Part shown: positions 17,222 to 26,158 of the stretch, piece after piece | Position numbering within the stretch: the first letter of the stretch is position 1 | Layout: every line of letters begins with the position of its first letter | Source: Thermoleophilia bacterium | Lineage (GTDB): Bacteria > Actinomycetota > Thermoleophilia > Gaiellales > SKUG01 | Length of the DNA: 64,000 bases | Assembly: GCA_025964555.1 (NCBI GenBank) | Contig: JAOPYQ010000019.1 | Span: forward strand, 38,309 to 102,308 | Direction: 5' to 3' | Position numbers and translations under genes: made by a program | The notes under the pieces: model-generated | Seen by the model: the letters and a program-made list of their open reading frames with translations, nothing else | What the model was told of the DNA's origin: nothing | The model's database searches: none

Positions 17222-18373
17222 ATGGGCGACTCGCGTGGAGTCATTGAATTCGACGGCGTGACCAAGGTCTATCCGGGCGCGACCGCCCCGAGCGTGGACC
17301 GACTCACGATGCGCATCGAAGCCGGTGAGATCTGTGCGCTCGTCGGTCCGTCCGGCAGTGGCAAGACCACCGCCATGCGCATGGTCAACCGGCTCATCGA
17401 ACCGACGAGCGGCACGATCCGCATCGACGGCGTCGACACCCGTTCGATCGACGTGGAGACGCTGCGCCGCTCGATCGGCTACGTCATCCAGCAGGTCGGT
17501 CTGTTCCCGCACCGCTCCGTCCTCGACAACGTCGGCACCGTGCCGCGCCTGCTGGGCTGGGACGAATCTCGCATCGCCGCGCGCTCGCGCGAGCTGCTCG
17601 ACCTCGTCGGCCTCGACCCGTCGAAGTTCGGCATGCGCTACCCGGCGCAGCTGTCCGGTGGCCAGCGCCAGCGCGTCGGTGTCGCTCGAGCGCTCGCCGC
17701 TGATCCGCCGGTGATGCTCATGGACGAGCCGTTCGGCGCCATCGACCCGCTCGTGCGCGAGCAGATCCAGGATGAGTTCCTGCGCATGCAGCAGGACGTT
17801 CGCAAGACGATCATCATCGTCACGCACGACCTCGATGAGGCGATGCGCATGGGTGACAAGGTCGCCGTGCTCCAGGAGGGCGGCGTGCTCGCGCAGCTCG
17901 CCACACCCGAGCAGCTGCTCGCGGCGCCCGCCAACGACTTCGTGCAGCGCTTCGTCGGCGGCGATGCCGCGCTGCGCCGCCTCGCCCTCGCGAAGGTGCA
18001 CGACCTGCCCCTCATCCCCCTCGATGTCGCGCACGCCCAGGGCTTCGGTGTCATGGTCGACCAGCAGGCACAGCCCGTGCAGTGGGCGAACGGCACCCCG
18101 GTCCGCGCACGCATCGCGATCGACGCGACACTGCGCACCGCGCTCGGCGAGCTCATCGCGACCGGCGAATCCTTCGCGCCCGTCATCGACGGCATGGGCC
18201 GACCCGTCGGGATCGTCACCACTGCCCTCCTCCACGGCTGGCTCGACCGCCCGGTCGCGCAGTCGATCGACCAGCACGCCGCCGCAGGTGTCGACTGGCA
18301 CGGGCCCGCGCAGCATGGCTACGCCCCGCCGATGCAGGCGCAGCCGATGCGCTTCGGGAGCTCGCGCGGGTGA
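17222..18373 (+). CDS. opuCA: Osmoprotectant (betaine/choline-type) ABC transporter ATP-binding protein
   Basis: The product has 383 residues. The ATPase domain shows Walker A GPSGSGKTT near residue 43, the Q-loop in YVIQQVGLFPH, signature LSGGQRQR near 144, Walker B VMLMDEPFGAIDP and the H-loop in VTHDLDEAM. The C-terminal part (about 275-345) is a degenerate CBS-type region, as in OpuCA/ProV proteins where CBS domains sense ionic strength. The protein powers import of compatible solutes. The next gene starts within its stop codon (GTGA overlap), so translation is coupled. Structured DNA upstream may regulate it. Confidence 0.93.
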   Translation: MGDSRGVIEFDGVTKVYPGATAPSVDRLTMRIEAGEICALVGPSGSGKTTAMRMVNRLIEPTSGTIRIDGVDTRSIDVETLRRSIGYVIQQVGLFPHRSVLDNVGTVPRLLGWDESRIAARSRELLDLVGLDPSKFGMRYPAQLSGGQRQRVGVARALAADPPVMLMDEPFGAIDPLVREQIQDEFLRMQQDVRKTIIIVTHDLDEAMRMGDKVAVLQEGGVLAQLATPEQLLAAPANDFVQRFVGGDAALRRLALAKVHDLPLIPLDVAHAQGFGVMVDQQAQPVQWANGTPVRARIAIDATLRTALGELIATGESFAPVIDGMGRPVGIVTTALLHGWLDRPVAQSIDQHAAAGVDWHGPAQHGYAPPMQAQPMRFGSSRG

Positions 18374-19017
18374 CCTTCCTGCTCGACAATCGCCTCGAGG
18401 TGCTTCGCCTCGTGCTCGAGCACGTCCTGCTGTGCGCGGTGTCACTCGGCATCGCGACGATCCTCGCCGTGCCGCTCGGTGTGTGGATGCACGGCCGCTC
18501 GCGTCGGATCGGCATGGTCACCGCGGTGACGGGCGCGCTCTACACCGTGCCGAGCCTCGCGCTGTTCAGCATCCTGGTCCCGGTCGTCGGTCTCGGCGTC
18601 GTGCCGACCGTGATCGGCCTGGTGCTCTACGCACAGCTCATGCTCGTTCGCGCCGTGGTGGGTGGGCTCGATTCCGTTCCCGAGGACGTTCGTGACGCCG
18701 CCATCGGCATGGGCATCGATCGCTGGACCATCCTCACGACGATCGACCTTCCCCTCGCGTTGCCGGTATTCCTCGCTGGCGTGCGCATCGCTGCCGTGAC
18801 CGTGATCGGGATCGCGACGATCGGCGCCGTCATCGACGCAGGTGGCCTGGGCGAGCTCATCCTCCAGGGCATCCAGCGCGATCAGGTCGAGCGCGTCACG
18901 GTCGGCGCACTCGCGGTGACAGCGCTCGCGCTCAGCGCCGACTACGCGCTCGTGCGCCTCGAGCGACGCGCCCGCCCTTGGGCGAATCGGGCGGCCGCGG
19001 CAGGTGCATCGGCCTGA
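18370..19017 (+). CDS. opuCB: Osmoprotectant ABC transporter permease
   Basis: The product has 215 residues with about five to six hydrophobic helices and the conserved permease loop for the ATPase (RDAAIGMGIDRW). It matches the small OpuCB/OpuCD (ProW-type) permeases that lack extra domains. The GTG start lies in the stop of the ATPase gene, and its own stop overlaps the next ATG (TGATG), so all three genes are translationally coupled. It would pair with the permease domain of the next protein as the second half of the channel. Confidence 0.92.
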   Translation: MTFLLDNRLEVLRLVLEHVLLCAVSLGIATILAVPLGVWMHGRSRRIGMVTAVTGALYTVPSLALFSILVPVVGLGVVPTVIGLVLYAQLMLVRAVVGGLDSVPEDVRDAAIGMGIDRWTILTTIDLPLALPVFLAGVRIAAVTVIGIATIGAVIDAGGLGELILQGIQRDQVERVTVGALAVTALALSADYALVRLERRARPWANRAAAAGASA

Positions 19018-21554
19018 TGGGCATCGCCGGCGACACGATCGACGTGCTCCTGCACCAGGGTGACACCTGGATGCCGCAGCTGCAGCGTCACGTGCTGCTG
19101 AGCGTCGCCGCGCTCATCATCTCGATCGCCGTGGGCCTGCCCTTGGGCGCGTGGCTGACACGAGCGGAACGCTGGGCGTTCGCGGTGACGAGCGTCGCCA
19201 ACCTCGGCCGCACGATTCCGTCGCTCGCACTGCTCGCGCTCGTGTATCCCTTCGTCGGCACGGGCGCCCTGCCGGCGATCATCGCGCTCGTCGCGCTCGG
19301 CGTGCCACCGGTGCTGCTGGCCACGTACACCGGCATCCGCGAGGTCGATGACGACGTGCGCGATGCCGCCGCCGGCATGGGACTGACATCGCTCGAGCGC
19401 CTCGTACAGGCCGAGCTGCCCGTGGCGTCTCCGGTTGTGCTGTCGGGAATCCGCACAAGTGCCGTGCAGATCGTGGCCAGCGCCACGCTCGCCGCGCTCA
19501 TCGGCGGCGGGGGCCTGGGCGAGCTCATCATGGCCGGCCTCACCAACCTGCGATACGACCTGCTCCTCGCCGGCGCGGTGCTCGTCGCGCTGCTCGCCGC
19601 TGCGACCGAGGTCGGCTTCGGCCTGCTCGAGAAGCGCGGTCTGCCCGACGGGATCCGCCAGCTGCGCGCCACACCGGTAGCGCAGTCGCTCGAGTACACC
19701 GCCGGCGGTGGCGTGTCCGGCCGTCGCTGGCAGGTCATCGTCCTCGCCGGTGCGCTCGCCTGCGCGCTGCTCGTGGGTGCGGGCTCGATGGCGAGCGGCA
19801 TGATCGCCGGCATGGGCGTGCCCAATGCAGGCGCGGGCGGGCCGCTGCCGCGTGTGGTGGTCGGCTCGAAGGACTTCACGGAGAGCATCGTGCTCGCGGA
19901 GCTGTACGCCCAGGCGCTCGAGGCGCAGGGACATCCGGTCGAGCGGCGCTTCGGACTCGGCGCCACGGCGGTCGCGGATGCGGCGCTGCGCCGCGGCGAG
20001 ATCGACGTCTACCCCGAATACACCGGCACCGCGCTCGTCGCGGTGCTCGGCAAGGACATCCCCAGGGTCGGTGGAGGCGAAGGGGATGGCGACGACCCAG
20101 GCGCGACGCGCGCCGTCGGGCTGGACGCGATGGCCCTGCTCGACGGCGAGGTCGAGCGTCAGGTCAGGAGCGGATACGCGAAGCGCGAGACCCGCGTGCT
20201 CGCCTCCACGCCGTTCTCCAACGGCAATGCGATCGCGGTGACGAAGGCGACCGCGAAACGTCACCACCTCGAGACGCTCTCGGACCTGGCGAAGGTCGCG
20301 GGTGACCTGCGCTTCGGATCGATCCCGGGGTTCGACACGCGCGCGGACGGGCTCAAGCTCCTCACGAAGACCTACGGGCTCCGCTTCGGGAAGGTGCAGA
20401 CGCTCGAGAACGGCATCAAGTACAAGGCGCTGCTCGACGGCAAGGTCGACGCTGTGTACGGCTTCGAGACGGACGGCCAGATCGCGCGGAGCAACCTCGT
20501 CGTGCTGCGCGACGACAAGGCGGCATGGCCGCCGTACCACGCGGCGCCGATCGTCGCCGAACGATTCGCGTCGCACTCGGGAGCGGCGTTCGCTCCGACG
20601 CTCGATGCTGTGACGAGCCTGCTGGACGCGAAGACGATGCGCCGGCTCAACGCGGCGGTGGATTCCGACAAGCGCGAGCCTGCTGACGTCGCGCGCGAGT
20701 TCCTCCAGGCGCACGGCCTGGCGAAGCGCGGCGCACGCCCGAAGGTGCGTATCGGCAGCAAGGACTTCACGGAGCAGTTCATCCTCGGCGAGCTGTACGC
20801 CCAGGCGCTCGAGGCACGCGGGTTCCCCGTCGAGCGCAAGCTCGGGCTCGGTGCGACGGCGGTCGCCGACGGCGCGCTCACGCGCGGCCAGGTCGACATC
20901 TATCCGGAATACACGGGCACCGCGTGGACGTCCGTCCTCAAGCGCACGGTGAAGCCCGGGACCAGCGCGAAGCAGGTGTGGAGCGGCGTGCACGACGGCT
21001 ACGCCAGGCGCAAGCTCGACGTGCTCGCGCCGACGCCGTTCTCCAACGGCAACGCCCTCGTGGTGACGAAGGAGACGGCCAGGCGCCTCGAGCTCGAGAC
21101 CCTCTCGGACCTGACGTCGCAGTCGTCGAAGCTGCGGCTCGGCGCGATCCCGGGCTTCGACACGCGCGAGGACGGCCTGCCGCACCTCAAGCGGGTCTAC
21201 GGCATGCATTTCGGGAAGGTGCAGACGCTCGAGAACGGCATCAAGTACGGGGCGCTGCTCGACGGGCGCGTGGACGTGGTGTACGGCTTCGAGACGGACG
21301 GACAGATCGCCGCGAAGGACCTCGTCGTGCTGCGCGACGACCGAGCGGCATGGCCGGCCTACCAGGTCGCGCCGATCGTCTCGAAGGCATTCGCGAAGCA
21401 GGCCGGGCCACAGTTCGCGGCGACGATCGACTACGTCTCGTCGCTGCTCGATGCGAAGACCATGGCGCGCCTCAATGCGCAGGTCGACCAGGACAAGCGT
21501 GAGCCGGCGGACGTCGCCCGCGACTTCCTCACCACGCGCGGCCTGCTCGGCTAG
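19017..21554 (+). CDS. Fused osmoprotectant permease with two tandem substrate-binding domains
   Basis: The product has 845 residues. Residues 1-215 form an OpuCB/CD-type permease, including the coupling loop RDAAAGMGLTSL. An extra transmembrane helix (about 239-262) leads outside. Two OpuAC/OsmX-type binding domains follow: the first begins with GSKDFTE at 283, the second with GSKDFTE at 580. They share GLGATAVAD, PEYTGTA, TPFSNGN, IPGFDTR, KVQTLENGIKY and VYGFETDGQIA, and both end KREPADVAR plus a short tail. The DNA of the repeats is also near-identical in places, so the duplication looks recent or homogenised. The start at 19017 overlaps the previous stop. Single permease-SBP fusions are known (OpuABC type); two SBDs on one osmoprotectant permease is unusual. 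Confidence 0.93.
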   Translation: MGIAGDTIDVLLHQGDTWMPQLQRHVLLSVAALIISIAVGLPLGAWLTRAERWAFAVTSVANLGRTIPSLALLALVYPFVGTGALPAIIALVALGVPPVLLATYTGIREVDDDVRDAAAGMGLTSLERLVQAELPVASPVVLSGIRTSAVQIVASATLAALIGGGGLGELIMAGLTNLRYDLLLAGAVLVALLAAATEVGFGLLEKRGLPDGIRQLRATPVAQSLEYTAGGGVSGRRWQVIVLAGALACALLVGAGSMASGMIAGMGVPNAGAGGPLPRVVVGSKDFTESIVLAELYAQALEAQGHPVERRFGLGATAVADAALRRGEIDVYPEYTGTALVAVLGKDIPRVGGGEGDGDDPGATRAVGLDAMALLDGEVERQVRSGYAKRETRVLASTPFSNGNAIAVTKATAKRHHLETLSDLAKVAGDLRFGSIPGFDTRADGLKLLTKTYGLRFGKVQTLENGIKYKALLDGKVDAVYGFETDGQIARSNLVVLRDDKAAWPPYHAAPIVAERFASHSGAAFAPTLDAVTSLLDAKTMRRLNAAVDSDKREPADVAREFLQAHGLAKRGARPKVRIGSKDFTEQFILGELYAQALEARGFPVERKLGLGATAVADGALTRGQVDIYPEYTGTAWTSVLKRTVKPGTSAKQVWSGVHDGYARRKLDVLAPTPFSNGNALVVTKETARRLELETLSDLTSQSSKLRLGAIPGFDTREDGLPHLKRVYGMHFGKVQTLENGIKYGALLDGRVDVVYGFETDGQIAAKDLVVLRDDRAAWPAYQVAPIVSKAFAKQAGPQFAATIDYVSSLLDAKTMARLNAQVDQDKREPADVARDFLTTRGLLG

Positions 21555-21619
21555 GAGCGGCCGCGGTACTCGTCCCTGCCCCTGGGCCTCCCCCTGCGCT
21601 CTGGGGACGACCTGCATCG

Positions 21620-21666
21620 ATGTGCGTCAGCGAAGGCACGCCAGGGGTGGCGAACATGACGCACAT
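21620..21666. repeat. Intergenic palindromic element, copy B
   Basis: Perfect 10-base arms ATGTGCGTCA (21620-21629) and TGACGCACAT (21657-21666) are separated by 27 bases that contain an inner hairpin CGCCA-gggg-TGGCG (21639-21652). It lies 65 bases after the fusion-gene stop, between convergent genes. Sixteen bases ending in the right arm are identical to copy C near 52 kb. Confidence 0.65.
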
Positions 21667-21744
21667 ACCCAGGGGAAGTGCCGCAGCCGGCGAGCGGTCG
21701 TGTCAGCCGGCGGGGACAGAGGTGTCAGCTGGCGGACGTCGGTG

Positions 21745-22578
21745 TCAGGCGGCGAACTGAGGCATGAGCTGACGCGTGCCGGTCGTTGCCTGCGTGGCTG
21801 CGAGCGTCGGCATCGCTGGCGTGGCGGCGGTGGCGGCGGGCGTGCCGTCGCGCTTGGTGCGGTCGTAGGGATCGAGCGGCGTCTCGTCGAGCAGGTGCAC
21901 GCGCTTGGCGACGGCGAGGCCCTTGTCCTCCACGCGCACGGTCGGCGCGTCGAGGAAGGAGAAGGCGTCGAGTTCGTTGGCGGCGGCGGCGAGGCGGGTC
22001 ACCGCGCCACCGATCGCGGTGCCGACGCCCGGCACGAACGCGAGCGCTCCAGCGACGATGTTGAGCAGGCCCGACCGCGCGGTTCGGGACCCGAGGATCG
22101 CGAACGGTCCCCCGTCGTGGTTCTCGAGCTCGTTCCAGCCCCTCCAGACCTGCGCCACGCCTGACACGACGCCGATCGTCGGCAGCACCTTGCCGAGCAC
22201 GCTCGAGCCGGTCGCGACGATTCCCTTGCCGGCCGCAACATGGTGGAGGCCCGCCTGGACGAACTGGTAGCCGGCGAGGCCGACCTGCATCAGCGCGCGG
22301 CCGTCGCGATCGTCGCGCGTACCGGTCACCCGCTCGTCGACGTTGGTGAGTGCGGTCGGAACGATCTCAGTGGGTCGGTCGAGCGTCACGCCGTCCAGGA
22401 GCGCGCGGTCGTAGCCCGTACCCTTGGTCGCCGGCGGAGGTGGCGCCGCCGGGCCTTGGTCCGGCTTTCGGTCGAAGGCGGGCAAGCCGGCATCGACGCG
22501 GGCGCGCACGCCGTCCATGTACGCGCTTGCCCAGGCGGTCACGCCTGTGTGCGTCAGTGGTTGTACGGGCCCGGTCAC
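21745..22578 (-). CDS. Gly/Ala-rich hydrophobic protein of unknown function
   Basis: The product has 277 residues from the GTG at 22578. An Ala/Pro-rich N-terminus (to about 60) is followed by hydrophobic stretches at about 100-125, 128-150 and 170-205, then a soluble part and an Ala/Thr-rich tail ending in PQFAA. No signal peptide is seen. The pattern around LGSRTARSGLLNIVAGALAF recalls a similar stretch in the protein at 5-931. An ATG at 22641 is also in frame, but a strong hairpin (22618-22636) lies between it and the GTG, so I prefer the GTG. I do not recognise the family. Confidence 0.65.
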   Translation of the reverse strand: MTGPVQPLTHTGVTAWASAYMDGVRARVDAGLPAFDRKPDQGPAAPPPPATKGTGYDRALLDGVTLDRPTEIVPTALTNVDERVTGTRDDRDGRALMQVGLAGYQFVQAGLHHVAAGKGIVATGSSVLGKVLPTIGVVSGVAQVWRGWNELENHDGGPFAILGSRTARSGLLNIVAGALAFVPGVGTAIGGAVTRLAAAANELDAFSFLDAPTVRVEDKGLAVAKRVHLLDETPLDPYDRTKRDGTPAATAATPAMPTLAATQATTGTRQLMPQFAA

Positions 22579-22617
22579 ACCCGTTCTTCGCGCGCGGGGA
22601 ACCGTCCCGTCTCGATT

Positions 22618-22636
22618 CCGGCCATGTTTTGGCCGG
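22618..22636 (-). terminator. Hairpin after ltrA, probable terminator
   Basis: Perfect 7-base arms CCGGCCA and TGGCCGG enclose a 5-base loop. On the minus strand it begins 34 bases after the LtrA stop codon, which fits a terminator for the kinase-receiver-LtrA operon. Confidence 0.5.
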
Positions 22637-22670
22637 CCCATTTTGTGGCCATGAGCGGGGAAAACAGCGG

Positions 22671-23879
22671 TCAGCGCGCGACGTCGGACCCGGTCGGCGG
22701 ATGCGCGTGGTCGTCCGCGCGCCACTCGCGCGCACGGATGCGCGCTCGGGCCTCCGCATATCGGATGCGCTCGTATGCCACGAGCACCATCATGGCAACT
22801 GCGACGACCGTGACGAGCCATCCCGAATCCAGTCGTGTCCCGATCGTCGGGATGAGCGCTACGAGCACGACCGCCACCACGAGTCGGGGCCGGTTGAGCG
22901 TACGGATGTTGCGCAGGCGAAAGAGCACGTGCGCGGCCAGATAGAGCGCGATGCCACCAACCAGCGCGGTCGCCGGCACCACCTTCAGCGCCTCCTCGGG
23001 ATGCGCGAACGCCTTCTTGACGCCGAGCGCATACAGGATCACCCCCGCGACCATGGGCAGGTGCAGGTACGAGTACGAGTCGCGAGCCAGAGCCGCTCGC
23101 TCGCCCCCGTGAGCCTTCTCCAGACGACGCTCGGCGACGATCGCCACGACATCGAAGTACGTCCACCAGATCGCAGCGATCGTGATCGTGCCGAACGAGC
23201 AGAGCACGACGAACCTGACGTCGATCGGCAGCTCCCCGGCACCGATGCCGAGCGCGATGAGCGACTCGCCGAGCGCGATGATGAATATGAGCCCGTGCCG
23301 CTCCGCGAAGTGCGATGCCCCGACCGTCCACCCTTCCGGGTCGAGGAAGAGCGGCCCGATGTAGTCGAGCAGCAGCGCGACGGCCCACAGGGCGATCGCA
23401 GCCGCCCCGTCCTGGAATGCCGCGAGCAGGATCGCGACCGCGCTGACGGTCGTCCCCGGAAGGAGCCCCAGGACGTTGCGCATGAGCTGGGAATCGCCCC
23501 AGCAGGACGCGATGTACACGACGATGTGCAGGTAGCGCACCACGGCGTAGGCGATCGCGAAGGCGACGGCGTGCTCACCGAACGCACCTGGTGTCGCGAC
23601 CCCGACGACGAGCATGGCGCACATCACGCCGATCGTCGCGATCCGCGTGCCACCCTCCTCCAGGCTGGTGGTCGTCGCAAGCCACGCGTAGCCGCCCCAC
23701 GCCCACCACAGCGCCGCCAGGACGAGCATGCCGTGCGCCAGACCCTGCCACGTGGGATCGGCGGCGAGCAGCGCGGTGACCTGGGTGAACCCGAACACGA
23801 AGACGAGGTCGAAGAAGAGCTCGAACGACGATGCGCTCTGGATGGTGCCGTCGCGCTCGACGGCGACGTCGGTCGTCAT
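22671..23879 (-). CDS. LtrA family (low temperature requirement A) membrane protein
   Basis: The product has 402 residues and about ten to twelve hydrophobic helices. The N-terminal ELFFDLVFVFGFTQVT is the family hallmark, and the central HFAERHGLIFIIALGESL is also conserved in LtrA proteins. LtrA was named for growth at low temperature in Listeria, but the biochemical function is unknown. The start overlaps the stop of the receiver-protein gene (ATGA), so it is co-translated with a two-component system. That coupling suggests its amount or activity is tied to the signal sensed by the upstream kinase (inference). Confidence 0.92.
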   Translation of the reverse strand: MTTDVAVERDGTIQSASSFELFFDLVFVFGFTQVTALLAADPTWQGLAHGMLVLAALWWAWGGYAWLATTTSLEEGGTRIATIGVMCAMLVVGVATPGAFGEHAVAFAIAYAVVRYLHIVVYIASCWGDSQLMRNVLGLLPGTTVSAVAILLAAFQDGAAAIALWAVALLLDYIGPLFLDPEGWTVGASHFAERHGLIFIIALGESLIALGIGAGELPIDVRFVVLCSFGTITIAAIWWTYFDVVAIVAERRLEKAHGGERAALARDSYSYLHLPMVAGVILYALGVKKAFAHPEEALKVVPATALVGGIALYLAAHVLFRLRNIRTLNRPRLVVAVVLVALIPTIGTRLDSGWLVTVVAVAMMVLVAYERIRYAEARARIRAREWRADDHAHPPTGSDVAR

Positions 23880-24250
23880 GCGGCGAGCGGCTCCAGGCCG
23901 AGCATCCGCTGCACGGTCGGCATCAGGTCGGAGATGTCGCGCTTGAGCAGGAACTCGTCGACCGATGGCTCGCGGCCCGCCTCGATCTTCAGGTCGTGCG
24001 ACGTGAACAGCAGCACGCGCGCGTCCGGAGCTGCGGCCTTGATCGCCGGAGCTGCTTGGAGGCCCATGATGTCCCCGTCGATGAAGTGGTCGAGGATGAC
24101 AAGCGCCGGATGCACCTCGCGCGCCAGTTGGATGGCGGCAGCGGCCGTGGCGCAGCAGCCGGTGATCTCGAGCCGCGAATCGACCTGCAGCGTGAGCTGG
24201 ATGAGCAGCTGCATGTCGCGGTCGTCTTCGACGACGACGAGCACCTTCAT
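23876..24250 (-). CDS. Stand-alone response regulator receiver protein
   Basis: The product has 124 residues and is a receiver domain only. The acidic pocket is Glu-8, Asp-9 and Asp-10, the phospho-acceptor is Asp-54 in VILDHF, the switch Thr is in LLFTS, and a Lys follows in FLLKRD. With no output domain it must act through protein contacts, or as a phosphate sink or relay. It overlaps the kinase gene upstream and ltrA downstream by 4 bases each, so the histidine kinase is its likely partner. Confidence 0.92.
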   Translation of the reverse strand: MKVLVVVEDDRDMQLLIQLTLQVDSRLEITGCCATAAAAIQLAREVHPALVILDHFIDGDIMGLQAAPAIKAAAPDARVLLFTSHDLKIEAGREPSVDEFLLKRDISDLMPTVQRMLGLEPLAA

Positions 24251-26037
24251 GCGGCGGTCTCCTCGGTTGCTATCGGGAGCGTGTACGTGAACGTTGACCC
24301 CTGCCCCGGCTGGCTGTCGACCCAGATGCTCCCGCCCTGCGCCTCGACCATCGACTTGACGATGTAGAGCCCGAGCCCGGTGCCCGCGACCGTGCGGCGC
24401 GTCGGCCCGACCCGCGAGAAGCGTCGGAACAGTCGCGGCAGGTCTTCGTCCGCGATGCCGACGCCGTTGTCGCGCACGGCGATCGCGAGCTTGCCTTCCG
24501 CGACGAGCGTGGAGAGCTCGACCTCGATGCGCGGATCACCGTCGGAGAACTTCATGGCGTTGCTGACCAGGTTGGTGAGGATCTGCCAGTTGCGATCCAT
24601 GTCACCGAGCACGTCCGGCAGCTGCTCGGGCGCGTCGACCGTGAGCGTCAGCTCGGGATGCGCGACCTGCATGTCCATGACGATGCGCTGCACGACCAGC
24701 CGCGCATCGAAGGCCTGCATGTCGTAGTGGAGTTCACCGGATTCCATGCGCGCAACCTGGAGCACGTCCTCGACGAACTCGGCAAGGCTCCGCGTGTTGC
24801 GCGAGATGAGGCGCAGGTACTCGAGCTTCTGCTCGTCGGGCAGCACGTCCCAGCGATCATGGATGGTGTCGGCGAACCCACTGATGACGCTCATCGGGGA
24901 ACGCAGGTCGTGAGCCACCATCGCCACGAACTCGGTCTTGAGCTGGTCGACCTGGCGCAGCCGCTCGTTGGATTCACGTTCGATCTCGAGCGTGCGCGCG
25001 CGATCCTCGGCGAGCTGGGTGAACGCCGAGATGTTGTCGAGCAGCTGGCGCTCCGTGTCGCTGAAGAACGGGGCCGCAGGACCGCAGACCACGATGATCC
25101 GGTCGACGACGATGATCGCGTGGTCGTCGTGTTCGTGGTCCCGCGCGCGAGCTTCCTCGGCGATGCGGCTCGCGTCGACCAGTGCCATCCCGTTCCATGC
25201 GATCGGCGCGCGCTCGTCGTCGACGAGCACCGCACCGCTCGCGCCCGTGAGCAGCGTCGCGGCGCGGAGTGCGCGTTCGCGAACGTCGGCGACCGTCTCG
25301 CCCTGCACGATCCAGCGCAGGCCGCCCTGCATCGAATCGAGTTCATGGGCGCGCCATGACGCGCGCAGGAAGCGGGGCGGCGCGAGCGCGATGAGGAAGA
25401 GCGCGGCTGACATCGCGGCGGCGAGCTGGATGACGATCGAGACGAGGTAGAGGCGGTCGGAGGACCCGTCGCCGGCGAACGCAGCCAGCAGCAGCGCCGT
25501 GGTCAGCACGATCGTGGCCGTGGCGAAGAGGTTCATGCGGCGTCGGGCGATGCCGCTGCTGCCGCGCGCCTCGCGCAGGAAGAACCCGGCGGTGGCGATC
25601 GAGAGTAGGGTCCAGTGCACCAGGAACGCGATGACGTACAGCAGCACGCCGGTCGTCCACGCGGTGCCTTCCGGCGGGAGGTCGATCGCGAGGCTCCACG
25701 CCACCATCGCGACGGTGAGCAGGGACGTGATCGAGTCGACGACTCCGCTGCTGCGCGCGAACGTCCGCATGAACCGGTACAGGCAGAACGGCATGAGCGC
25801 GAGTGCCGCGATCGAGAGCCGATCCCACGGCGACTCCGGATTGTCGCCCAGCACGATGCCGATACCGAGCGTGAACGTGATCGTCGCGAAGGTCAGCGTG
25901 AACCATGCGCGGGACGTGTCGCGGCGACGCAGCCATCCCACGAGGCCGAGGACGAAGAGCAGCCCGAACACGACGACGTCGAAGTACGACGCCGCGTCTT
26001 CGATCGTGCGCGCTGTGTCCTGAGTTGTTGCCCCCAT
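24247..26037 (-). CDS. Membrane-bound sensor histidine kinase
   Basis: The product has 596 residues. About seven hydrophobic helices occupy residues 15-225, like a 7TM or MASE-type sensor. A GAF-like region (about 245-345) is followed by a short coiled coil, then the H-box MVAHDLRSPMSVI with His-376, and an ATPase domain with N-box NLVSNAMKF, G1 DNGVGIAD and G2 GTGLGL. It would autophosphorylate His-376 and pass phosphate to the receiver protein encoded by the overlapping next gene. The ligand is unknown. It is the first gene of the operon that ends with ltrA. Confidence 0.94.
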   Translation of the reverse strand: MGATTQDTARTIEDAASYFDVVVFGLLFVLGLVGWLRRRDTSRAWFTLTFATITFTLGIGIVLGDNPESPWDRLSIAALALMPFCLYRFMRTFARSSGVVDSITSLLTVAMVAWSLAIDLPPEGTAWTTGVLLYVIAFLVHWTLLSIATAGFFLREARGSSGIARRRMNLFATATIVLTTALLLAAFAGDGSSDRLYLVSIVIQLAAAMSAALFLIALAPPRFLRASWRAHELDSMQGGLRWIVQGETVADVRERALRAATLLTGASGAVLVDDERAPIAWNGMALVDASRIAEEARARDHEHDDHAIIVVDRIIVVCGPAAPFFSDTERQLLDNISAFTQLAEDRARTLEIERESNERLRQVDQLKTEFVAMVAHDLRSPMSVISGFADTIHDRWDVLPDEQKLEYLRLISRNTRSLAEFVEDVLQVARMESGELHYDMQAFDARLVVQRIVMDMQVAHPELTLTVDAPEQLPDVLGDMDRNWQILTNLVSNAMKFSDGDPRIEVELSTLVAEGKLAIAVRDNGVGIADEDLPRLFRRFSRVGPTRRTVAGTGLGLYIVKSMVEAQGGSIWVDSQPGQGSTFTYTLPIATEETAA

Positions 26038-26158
26038 GCGATGTGCACGCGGCGAAGATTGCGTCGCCCAGTCGCTACGACGTCAGGTCGCACGCATGCC
26101 CGTGGAGTGTTCCCCGAAGAAAGCACCGAAAACCGTGATTCGATCGGAGTACCGTCCT

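Noticed and set aside
18942..21617. 891-codon open frame on the minus strand with internal repeats
   Set aside because: The repeats are the antisense image of the duplicated substrate-binding domains.
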